DNA from: Halisarca cf. caerulea
Taxonomy: Eukaryota; Porifera; Demospongiae; Chondrillida; Halisarcidae
NCBI GenBank assembly: GCA_963170055.1
Contig: CAUJGJ010000453.1
Coordinates: 1-64,000 of the forward strand
Direction of reading: 5' to 3'
Length of the DNA: 64,000 bases
The position numbers were made by a program, and so were the translations under genes. Of the stretch, positions 10,966 to 22,840 are shown in pieces (position 1 is the stretch's first letter; every line of letters begins with the position of its first letter). The notes beneath the pieces are model-generated. The model was not told the DNA's origin and made no database searches. It worked only from the letters and a program-made list of their open reading frames with translations.

Positions 10966-13900
10966 TTGTGTAGTGTTGGATATGGTGGATCTAAAACCAA
11001 AATTTGGCACTAGCACCATGCACATTTCCAGTGCACACGGATAAAATTTCTGAATTGCTGTGGGTGTTTTGTGTAGTGTTCGATATGGTGGTTCTGAGAC
11101 CAATATTTGGCACTAGCACCTCCCACATTCCCAGTGGACACACATGAACTTTATGAAGTGCTGTGGGCATATTTGTGTAGTGTTGAATATGGTGATTCTA
11201 AAACCAATATTTGGCAATAGAACCACGCACATTCCCAGTGGGCATACATGAAGTTTCTGAATTGCTGTGGGTGTATATATTTGTGTAGTTTTGAACATGG
11301 TGGTTCTAAGACCAAAATTTGGCACTAGCACCATGCACATTCCCAGTACACACGCATGAAGTTTCTGAATTGCTGTGGGTGTAGTTGTGTAGTGTTGGAT
11401 ATGGTGGTTCTAAGACAAAAAATTGGCACTAGCACCATGCACTTTCAACGTGGACACACATTAAGATTCTGAAGTGCTGTGGGCGTATTTTTGTAGTGTT
11501 GGATACGCTGGTGTTAATACCAATATTTGGCACAAGCACCACGCACATTCCCAGTACACATGCATGAAGATTCTGAAGTATAATAGGCGTATTTGTGTAC
11601 TGTTGGATATGGTGGTTCTAAGACCAATATTTGGTACTAGCACCACGCACATTGTCAGTGAATACACATGAAGTTTCTGAAATGCTGTGGGTGTATTTTT
11701 AGGGGATTAATATGCTGGTGATTAGACCAATATTTGGTACTAGCACCGCACACATTCCCAGTGGACGCACATGAAGTTTCTGAAGTTCTGTGGGTGTATT
11801 TGTTTAGTGTTGCTTACGCTGGTGCTAATACAAATATTTGGTACTAGCACCACGCACATTCAACGTGGACGCACATTAAGATTCTGAAGTACTGTGGGCG
11901 TATTTGTGTAGTGTTGGATACGCTGGTGCTAATACCAAAATTTGGCACAAGGACCACGCACATTCGCAGTACACATACATGAACATTCTGAACTTTGGTG
12001 GGCGTATTTGTTTACTGTTGGATATGGTGGTTCTAAGACCAATATTTGGTTCTACCACCACGCACATTATAAGTGGATATACATGTACTTTCTGCAGAGC
12101 TGTGGACGTATTTGTGTAGTGTTGGTAATGGTGGTTCTAAGACCAATATTTGGTACTAGCACCACGCACATTTTCAGTGGATACACATGTAGTTTCTGAA
12201 GTTCTGTGGGAGTATTTTTGTAATTAAGATATAGTAGTTGCAATACCAAAATTTGGCACTACCACCATGCACATTCCCAGTAGTCACACATAAAGTTTCT
12301 GAACTGCTGTGGGCGTATTTGTGTACTATTGGATATGCTGGTGCTAATCCAAATATTTGGGACTTGCACCACTCACACTCACAGTGGACACACATGAAGT
12401 TTCTCAAGAACTGTGGGCGTATTTGTGTAAGGTTGGATATGGTGGTTCTAAGACCAATATTTGGCACTAGCACCACGCACATTCCCAGTGGACACACATG
12501 AAGTTTCTGAAGTGCTGTGGGTGTATTTGTGTAGTGTTGGATACACTTGTGCTAATACCAATATTTGGCACAAGCACCACGAACATTCCCAGTACACATG
12601 CATGAAGATTCTGAAGTATAGTGGGCGTATTTGTGTACTGTTGGATATGGTGGTTCTAAGACCAATATTTGGTACTAGCGCCACGCACATTGTCAGTGAA
12701 TACACATGAAGTTTCTGAAATGCTGTGGGCGTATTTGTATGGGGATTAATATGCTGGTGATTAGACCAATATTTGGTACTAGCACCGCACACATTCCCAG
12801 TGGACGCACATGAAGTTTCTGAAGTGCTGTGGGTGTATTTGTGTAGTGTTGCATACGCTGGTGCTAATACAAATGTTTGGTACTAGCTCCACTCATATTC
12901 AACGTGGACGCACATTAAGATTCTGAAGTGCTGTGGTCGTATTTGTGTAGTGTTGGATACGCTGATGCTAATACCAATATTTGGCACAAGGACCACGCAC
13001 ATTCGCAGTACACATACATGAAGATTCTGAACTTTGGTGGGCGTATTATTTTACTGTTGGATAAGGTGGTTCTAAGACCAATATTTGGTACTAGCACCAC
13101 GCACATTATCAGTGGATATACATGTAGTTTCTGCAGAGCTGTGGACGTATTTGTGTAGTGTTGGATATGGTGGTTCTAAGACCAATATTTGGTACTAGCA
13201 CCACAAACATTTTCAGTGGATACACATGTAGTTTCTGATGTTCTGTGGGAGTATTTTTGTAGTTTTGGATATAGTACTTTCATTACCAAAATTTCGCACT
13301 ACCGCCATGCACATTCCCAGTAGACACACATAAAGTTTCTGAATTGCTGTGGGCATTTTTGTGTACTATTAGATATGCTGGTGCTAATACAATTATTTGG
13401 CACTAGAACCACGCACATTCAACGTGGACATACATAAAGATTTTGAATTGCTGTGGGCGTATGTTTGTAGTGTTGTATACGCTGGTGCTAATGCCAATAT
13501 TTGCACTATCACCACGCACATTCCCAGTACACATACATGAAGATTCTGAAATATAGTTGGCGTATCTGTGTACTGTTGGATATTGTGGTTCTGAGACCAA
13601 TATTTTTTACTAGCACCACGCACATTGTCAGTGGATATACATGTAGTTTCTGAACTGCTGTGGGCGTTTTTGTGTACTATTGGATATGCTGGTGCTAATC
13701 CAAATACTTGGCACTAGCACCACTCACACTCACAGTAGACACACATGAAGATTCTGAAGAGCTGTGGGCGTATTTGTGTAGGGTTGGATATGGTGGTTCT
13801 AAAACCAATATTTGGCACTAGCACCACGCACATTCCCAGTGGACACACCTGAAGTTTCTGAAGTGCTGTGGGTGTATTTGTGCAGTGTTGGATACACTGG

Positions 13901-16900
13901 TGCTAAGACCAATATTTGGTACTAGCACCACGCACATTGTCAGTGCATACACATGTAGTTCCTGAAGTGCTGTGGACGTATTTGTGTAGTGTTGGATATG
14001 CTAATGCTAATACCAATATTTGGCACTAGCACCACTCACACTCACAGTGGACACGCATGAAGTTTCTGAAGTGCTGTGGGTGTATTTGTGTAGTGTTTGA
14101 TACACTGGTGCTAACACCAATATTTGGCACTAGCACCACGCACATTCCCAATAGACACGCATGAAGTTTCTGAAGTGCTGTGGGTGTACTTGTGTAGTGT
14201 TGCATACGCTGGTGCTAATACAAATATTTGGCACTAGCACCACGCACATTCAACGTAGGCACACATTAAGATTCTGAAGTGCTGTGGACGTATTTTTGTA
14301 GTGTTGTATATGCTGGTGCTAATACCAATATTTGGCACAAGCACCACGCACATTCCCAGTACACATGCATGAAGATTCTTAAGTATAGTGGGCGTATTTG
14401 TGTACTGTTGGATATGGTGGTTCTAAGACCAATATTTGGTACTAGCACCACGCACATTTTCAGTGGATATACATGTAGTTTCTGAAGTGGTGTGGGCGTA
14501 TTTGTGTACTATTGGATATGCTGGTGCTAATCCAAATATTTGGCACTAGCACCACGCACATTCAAGGTGGACATACATTAAGATTCTGAAGTGCTGTGGG
14601 CGTATTTTTGTAGTGTTGGATACGCTGGTGCTAATATCAATATTTGGCACAATCACCACGCACATTCCAAGTGCACATGCATGAAGATTCTGAAATATAG
14701 TGGGCGTATTTGTGTACTGTTGGATATGCTGGTTCTAATCCAAATATTTGGGACTACCACCACGCACATTCAACGTGGACACACATTAAGATTCTGAAGT
14801 GCTGTTAACGTATTTGTGTAGTGTTGGATACGCTGGTGCTAATACCAATATTTGGCACAAGGACCACGCACATTCCCAGTACACATGCATGAAGATTCTG
14901 AAGTATAGAGGGCGTATTTGTGTACTGTTGGATATGGTGGTTCTAAGACCAATATTTGGTACTAGCACCACGCACATTGTCAGTGGATATACATGTAGTT
15001 TCCAAAGTTCTGTGGACGTATTTCTGTAGTGTTGGATATGCTGTTGCTAAAACCAATACTTGGCACTAGCACCACTCACACTCACAGTGGACACACATGA
15101 AGTTTCTGAAGAGCTGTGGGCGTATTTGTGTAGGGTTGGATATGGTGGTTCTAAGACCAATATTTCGCATTACCCCCACGCACATTCCCAGTGGACACAC
15201 ATGAAGTTCATGAAGTGCTGTGATTGTATTTGTGTAGTGTTGGATACACTGGTGCTAACACCAATATCTGGCACTAGCACCACGCACATTCCCAGTAAAC
15301 ACGCATGAAGTTTCTGAAGTACTGTGGGCGTATTTTTGTACTATTGGATATGGTGGTTCTAAGACCAATATTTGGTACTAGCACCACGCACATTGTCAGT
15401 GAATACGCATGAAGTTTCTGAAGTGCTGTGGGTGTATTTGTGTAGTGTTGCGTACGCTGGTGCTAATACAAATATTTGGGACTAGCACCACGCACATTCA
15501 ACGTGGACACACATTAAGATTCTGAATTGCTGTGGGCGTATTTTTGTAGTATTGGATACGCTGGTGCTAATACCAAAATTTGGCACAAGCACCACGCACA
15601 TTCGCAGTACACATACATGAAGATTCTGAAGTTTAGTGGGCGTATTTGTGTACTGTTGGATATGGTGGTTCTAAGAACAATATTTGGTACTAGCACCACG
15701 CACATTATCACATGATGTTTCTGAAGAGCTGTGGGCGTATTTGTGTAGTGTTGGATATGGTGGTTCTAAGACCAATATTTGGTACTAGCACCACGCATAT
15801 TGTCAGTGGATATACATGTAGTTTCTGAAGTGCTGTGGACGTTATTGTGTAGTGTTGGATATGCTGGTGCTAATACCAACATTTGGTACTAGGACCACGC
15901 ACATTCAACGTGGACACACATTAAGATTCTGAAGTGTTGTTTGCGTATTTGTGTAATGTTGGATATGCTGATGCTAATACCAATATTTGGCACAAGTACC
16001 ACGCACATTCCCAGTACACATGCATGAAGATTCTGAAGTATAGTGGGCATATTTGTGTACTGTTTGATATGGTGGTTCTAAGACCAATATTTGGTATTAG
16101 CACCACGCACATTATCAGTTGATATACATGTAGTTTCTGAAGACCTGTGGGCGTATTTGTATAGTGTTTGATATGTTGGTACTAACACCACTCACACTCA
16201 CAGTGGACACACATGAAGTTTCTGAAGAGCTGTGGGCGTAATTATGTAGTGTTGGATATAGTGGTTCTAATACCAAAATTTAGAACTACCACCATGCACA
16301 TTCCCAGTACACATACATGAAGATTCTGAAGTTTGGTGGGCGTATTTGTTTACTGTTGGATATGGTGGTTCTAACACCAATATTTACTACTAGCACCACG
16401 CACATTCCCAGTGGACACACATGAAGTTTCTTAATTGCTGTGGGCATATTTGTGTAGTGTTGAATATGATGGTTCTAAAACCAAAATTTGGTACTAGCAC
16501 CATGCACATTCCCAATGCACACGCACGAAGATTCTGAAATGCTGTGGGCGTATTTGTGTAGTGTTGGATATGCTGGTGCTAATACCAACATTTGGCACTA
16601 GCACCACGCACATTCCCAGTGGAAACACATGACGGTTCTGAAGTGCTGTGTGCGTATTTGTGTAGTGTTGAATATGCTGGTGCTAATACCAATATTTGGT
16701 ACTAGCACCACGCACATTCCCAGTGGACACACATAAAGTTTCTGAATTGCTGTGGGTGTATTTGTGTAGTGTTGGATATGGTGGTTCTAAGACCAATGTT
16801 TGGCACTAGCACCACGCACATTCCCAAAGGAAGCACATTAAGTTTATGCAGTTTTGTGGGCATATTTGTGTAGTGTTTTATATAGTGGTTCTAAGGCCAA

Positions 16901-19900
16901 TATAGGGCACTAGCATCACGCACATTCTCAGGGGACACACATGAAGTTTCTGCAGTGCTGTGGGCGTATCTGTGTAGTGTTGAATATGCTGGTGCTAATA
17001 CCAATATTTGGTACTAGCACCACGCACATTCCCAGTGGACACACATAAAGTTTCTGAATTGCTGTGGGTGTATTTGTGTAGTGTTGGATATGGTGGTTCT
17101 AAGACCAATGTTTGGCACTAGCACCATGCACATTCCCAGTGCACACGCATGAAGATTATGAAGTTCTGTGGGCGTTTTTGTGTACTATTGGAAATGCTGA
17201 TGCCAATACAAATATTTGGCATTAGCACCACGCACATTCCCAGTGCAAGCACATTAAGTTTCTGTAGTGCTGTGGACATATTTGTGTACTGTTGGATATG
17301 GTGTTTCTAAGACGAATATTTGGCATTAGCACCACGCACATTCCCAGTAGACACACATGAAGTTTCTGGATTGCTGTGGGTGTATTTGTGTAAAATTGAA
17401 TATGCTGGTGCTAATACCAATATTTGGCACTAGCACCATGCACATTCCCAGTGCACACGCATGAAGTTTCTGAAGTGCTGTGGGCGTATTTGTGTAGTGT
17501 TGGATATGGTGGTTCTAAGACCAATATTTGTCACTAGCACCACTCACATTCTCAGTGGACGCATATGAAGTTTCTGAAGTGCTGTGGGCGTATTTGTGTA
17601 GTGTTGAATATCCTGGTGCTAATACCAAAATTTGGCACTAGCACCATGCATATTCCCATTGCACACGCATGAAGTTTCTGAAGTGCTGTGCACGTATTTG
17701 TATAGTGTTGAATATGCTGGTGATTAGATCAATATTTGGCACTAGCACCATGCACATTCCCAGTGCACACGCATGAAGTTTCTGAAGTGCTGTGGGCGTG
17801 TTTGTGTAGTGTTGGATATGGTGGTTCTAAGACCAATATTTGGCACTTGCACCATGAACATTAACAGTGCACACGTATGAAGTTTCTGAAGAGCTGTGAG
17901 CGTTTTTGTGTACTATTGGATATGCTGGTGCCAATACAAATATTTGGCACTAACACCACGCACATTCCTAGTGGAAGCACATTAAGTTTCTGTAGTGCTG
18001 TGGGAATATTTGTGTACTGTTCGATATGGTGGTTCTAAGACCAATATTTGGCACTAGCACCACGCACATTCTCAGTGGACACACATGAAGTTTCTGAATT
18101 ACTGTGGGCGTGTTTGTGTACTGTTGAATATGCTGGTTATTAGACCAATATTTGGCACTAGCACCACGCACATTCCCAGTGGACACACATGAGGTATCAG
18201 AAGAGCTCTGAGTGTATCTGTGTAGTATTAGATATGGTGGTTCTCAGACCAATATTTGGTACTAGAACCATGCATATTTTCAGTGGATACACATGAAGTT
18301 TCTGAACTGCTGTGGGCGTATTTCTGTAGTGTTGAATATGCTGGTGATTAGACCAATGTTTGGCACTAGCACAACGCATATTCCCAGTGGACACACATGA
18401 AGTTTATGAAGTGCTGTAGGCATATTTGTGTAGTGTTGAATATAGTGGTTCTAAGACCAATATTTGGTACTAGCACCACGCACATTCCCAGTGGACACAC
18501 ATGAAGTTTCTGAATTGCTGTGGGTGTATTTGTGTAGTGTTGGATATTGTGGTTCTAAGACCAAAATTTGGCAATAGCACCATGCATATTCCCATTGCAC
18601 ACGCATGAAGTTTCTGAATTCCTGTGGGTGTATTTATGTAGTGTTGGATATGGTGGTTCTAAAACCAAAATTTGGCGCTAGCACCATGCACATTCCCAGT
18701 GCACACACATGAAGGTTCTGAAGTACTGTGGGCGTTTTTGTGTACTATTGGATATGCTGGTGCTAATACAAATATTTGGTGTTGGCAGCAGGCACATTCC
18801 TAGTGGAAGCACATTAAGTTTCTGAACTGCTGTGGGTATACTTGTGTAGTGTTGAACATACTGGTGCTAAAACCAATATTTGGCAATAGCACCACGCTCA
18901 TTCCCAGTGGACACACATTAAGTTTCTGAAGTGCTGTGGGTGTATTTTTGTAGTGTTGGACAGGGCAGTTCTAAGACCAAAATTTGGAACTAGCACCATG
19001 CACATTTTAGTGCACACGCATGAAGTTTCTGAAGTGCTGTGGGCGCATTTGTGAAGTGTTGGATATGGTGGTTCTAAGACCAATATTTGGCAGTAGCACC
19101 ACGCACATTCCTAGTAGACACACATGAAGTTTCTGAATTGCTGTGGGCGTATTTGTGTACTGTTGAATATGCTGGTGCTAATCCCAATATTTGGTATAAG
19201 CACCACGCACATTCCCAGTGGGCACACATGAAGTTTCCGAATTGCTGTGGGTGTATTTGTGTAGTGTTAGATATGGTGGTTCTAAGACCAATATTTGGCA
19301 CTAGCACCATGCACATTCCCAGTGCACACGCATGAAGTTTCTGAAGAGCTGTGAGCGTTTTTGTGTACTATTGGAAATGCTGATGCTAATACAAATATTT
19401 GGCATTAGCACCACGCACATTCCCAATGGAAGCACATTAAGTTTCAGTAGAGCTGTGGGCATATTTGTGTAGTGTTGGATATGGTGGTTCTAAGACCAAT
19501 ATTTGGTACTAGCACCACACACATTCGCAGGGGACACACATGAAGTTTCTGAAGTGCTGTGGGTGTATTTCTGTAGTGTTGAATATGCTTGTTATTAGAT
19601 CAATATTTGGCACCAGCACCATGCACATTCCCAGTGCACACGCATGAAGTTTATGAAATGCTGTGGGCGTATTTGTGTGGTATTGGATATGGTGGTTCTA
19701 AGACCAATATTTGGCAGTAGCACCATGCACATTCCCAGTGCACACGCATGAAGTTTCTGAAGAGCTGTGAGCGTTTTTGTGTACTATTGGAAATGCTGAT
19801 GCTAATACAAATATTTGGCATTAGCACCGCGCACATTCCCAATGGAAGCACAATAAGTTTCTGTAGTGCTATGGGCATATTTGTGTACTGTTGGGAATAT

Positions 19901-21410
19901 TGTTTCTAAGACCAATATTTGGTACTAGCACCACGCACAGTCACAGGGAACACACATGAAGTTTCTGAAGTGCTGTGGGCGTATTTGTGTAGAGTTGAAT
20001 ATGCTGGTGATTAGATCAATATTTGGCACTAGCACCATGCACATTCCCAGTGCATACGCATGAAGGTTCTGAAGTGCTGTGTGCGTATTTGTGTAGTGTT
20101 GGATATGGTGGTTCTAACGCAAATATTAGGCACTAGCACCACGCACATTCTCAGTGGACACACATGAAGTTTCTGAAGTGCTGTAGGCGTATTTGCGTAG
20201 TGTTGAATATACTGGTGCTAATACCAATATTTGGGAATAGCAACAGGCTCATTCCCAGTGGACACACATGACGTTTCTAAATTGCTGTGGACGTATTAGT
20301 GTAGTTTTGAATATGGTGGTGCTAATACCAAAATTTGGCACTAGCACCATGGACATTCCCAGTGCACACGCATGAAGTTTCTGAAGTGCTGTCGGCGTAT
20401 TTGTATAGTGTTGAATATGCTGGTGATTAGATCAATATTTGCACTAGCACCATGCACATTCCAAGTGCACACGCATGAAGTTTCTCAAGTGCTGTGGGCG
20501 TATTTGTGTAGTGTTGGATATGGTGGTTCTAAGACCAATATTTGGCACTAGCACCATGCACATTCACAGTGCACACGCATGAAGTTTATAAAGAGCTGTG
20601 AGCGTTTTTGTGTACTATTGGAAATGCTGATGCTAATACGAATATTTGGCATTAGCACTACACACATTCCCAATGGAAGCACATTAAGTTTCTGTAGTGC
20701 TGTGGGAATATTTGTGTACTGATGGATATTGTGGTTCTAAGACCAAAATTTGGCACTAGCACCACGCACATTCTCAGTGCACACGCATGAAGTTTCTGAA
20801 GTGCTGTGGGCGTATTTGTGTAGTGTTGGATATGGTGGTTCTAAGACCAATATTTGGCACTAGCACCACGCATATTCTCAGTGGACATATATGAAGTTTC
20901 TGAAGTACTGTGGTCGTATTTGTGTAGTGTTGAATATACTGGTGTTAATACCAAAATTTGGCACTAGCACCATGCACACTCCCAGTGCACACGCATGAAG
21001 TTTCTGAAATGCTGTGAGCGTATTTGTGTTGTGTTGGATATGGTGGTTCTAAGACCAATATTAGGCACTAGCACCATGCATATTCACAGTGCACACGCAT
21101 GAAGTTTCTGAAGAGCTGTGAGCGTTTTTGTGTACTTTTGGAAATGCTGATGCTAATACAAATATTTGGCAATAGCACTACGCTCATTCCCAGTGCACAC
21201 ACATAAATTTTCTGAATAGCTGTTTTTGTATTAGTGTAGTTTTGGATATGGTGGTTCTAACACAAAAATTTAGCAGTTGCACCATACACATTCCCAGTGC
21301 ACACGCATGAAGATTCTGAAGAGCTGTGGGCGTTTTTGTACCAATATTTGGTACTAGCACCACGCACATTCCCAGTGGACACACATGAGGTATGAGTAGA
21401 GCACTGAGTA

Positions 21411-21432
21411 CCCTAACCCTAACCCTAACCCT
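21411..21432. repeat. Interstitial telomere-type repeat 1, (CCCTAA)n
   Basis: Twenty-two bases of perfect CCCTAA repeat (3.7 units) sit inside a monomer. They are preceded by an unmatched filler (GAGTAGAGCACTGAGTA at about 21394-21410). About 20 bases of the normal monomer, CTGAAGAGCTGTGGGTGTAT in its relatives, are missing, and the monomer resumes at TTTGTGTAG. Insertion of telomere units with loss of local sequence is the usual footprint of repair at a double-strand break. TTAGGG telomeres are typical of animals and several other eukaryotic groups. Confidence 0.92.
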
Positions 21433-21734
21433 TTGTGTAGTGTTGAATATGGTGGTTCTAAAACAAATATTTGGCAATAGCACCACGCACATTCCCAGTG
21501 GGCACACATGAAGTTTCTTAATTGCTGTGGGTGTATTTGTGTAGCGTTGGATATGGTGGTTCTAAGACCAAAATTTGACAATAGCACCATGCACATTCCC
21601 AGTGCACACGCATGAAGTTTCTGAAGTGCTGTGGGCGTTTTTGTGTACTATTGGATATAATGGTGCTAATACAAATATTTGGTATTAGCACCATGCACAT
21701 TCCTAGCGGATGCACAATCAGTTTCTTAACAGCT

Positions 21735-22840
21735 GTGGGCGTATTTGTGTAGTGTTGGATACGCTGGTGCTAATACCAATATTTGGCACAAGGACCACGC
21801 ACATTCGCAATACACATACATGAAGATTCTGAACTTTGGTGTGCGTATTTGTTTACTGTTGGATATAGTTGTTCTAAGACCAATATTTGGTACTACCACC
21901 ACGCATATTATAAGTGGATATACATGTAGTTTCTGCAGAGCTGTGGACGTATTTGTGTAGTGTTGGTAATGGTGGTTCTAAGACCAATATTTGGTACTAG
22001 CACCACGCACATTTTCAGTGGATACACATGTAGTTTCTGAAGTTCTGTGGGAGTATTTTTGTAATTTTGGATATAGTAGTTTCAATACCAAAATTTGGCA
22101 CTACCACCATGCACATTCCCAGTAGACACACATAAAGTTTCTGAACTGCTGTGGGCGTATTTGTGTACTATTAGATATGCTGGTGCTAATACAATTATTT
22201 GGCACTAGCACCACGCACATTCAACGTGGACACACATTAAGATTCTGAAGTGCTGTGGGCGTATTTTTGTAGTGTTGGATACGCTGGTCTAATACCAATA
22301 TTTGGCACAAGCACCATGCACATTCCCAGTACACATGCATGAAGATTCTGAAATATAGTTGGCGTATTTGTGTACTGTTGGATATGGTGGTTCTAAGACC
22401 AATATTTGGTACTATCACCACACACATTGTCAGTGGATATACATGTAGTTTCTGAAGTGCTGTGGACGTATTTGTGTAGTGTTGGATATGTTGTTGCTAA
22501 TACCAATATTTGGCACTAGCACCACTCACACTCACAGTGGACACACATGAAGTTTCTGAAGAGCTGTGGGCGTATTTGTGTAGGGTTGGATATGGTGGTT
22601 CTAAGACCAATATCTGGCATTAGCACCACGCACATTCCCAGTGGACACACATGAAGTTTATGAAGTGCTGTGATTGTATTTGTGTAGTGTTGGATACACT
22701 GGTGCTAACACCAATATCTGGCACTAGCACCACGCACATTCCCACTAGACACGCATGAAGTTTCTGAAGTACTGTGGGCGTATTTTTGTACTATTGGATA
22801 TGGTGGTTCTAAGACCAAAATCTTACACTAGCACCATGCA
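21735..22840. repeat. Displaced block of layer-1 monomers
   Basis: This block resembles monomers from 11.9-15.4 kb more than its neighbours. The part at 21.74-22.18 kb follows 11.90-12.34 kb closely, sharing the rare TGTTGGTAATGGTGG and TTTCTGCAGAGCTGTGGACG variants; the TCTGCAGAGC marker is at 12091 and 21932, 9,841 bases apart. The part at 22.18-22.30 kb resembles about 13.37-13.50 kb (CTAATACAATTATTTGG, then ATTCAACGTGG at 22219). The part at 22.5-22.8 kb resembles 15.06-15.36 kb (GTGCTGTGATTGTATTTG). The mosaic order suggests a copy of an older arrangement of layer 1 with later losses. Confidence 0.7.

Larger units (their letters stand above)
3799..16400. repeat. Diverged satellite layer 1, two monomer families
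   Basis: Neighbouring monomers differ at many positions and fall into an A family (core CTGGTGCTAATACC) and a B family (core GTGGTTCTAAGACC), often alternating to give a period near 208 bp. A recurrent higher-order marker is the variant ATTCAACGTGG, followed by ATTAAGATTCTGAAG and TTGGATACGCTGG. It occurs near 5955, 6473, 6785, 11858, 12897, 13417, 14248, 14768, 15496 and 15903. The measured gaps 518, 312, 1039, 520, 831 and 728 are 5, 3, 10, 5, 8 and 7 monomers. Between about 7.0 and 11.4 kb a different subset predominates, with GTGCACACGCATGAAG and GTTTTTGTGTACTATTGG. The boundary at 16.4 kb is approximate. Confidence 0.85.
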
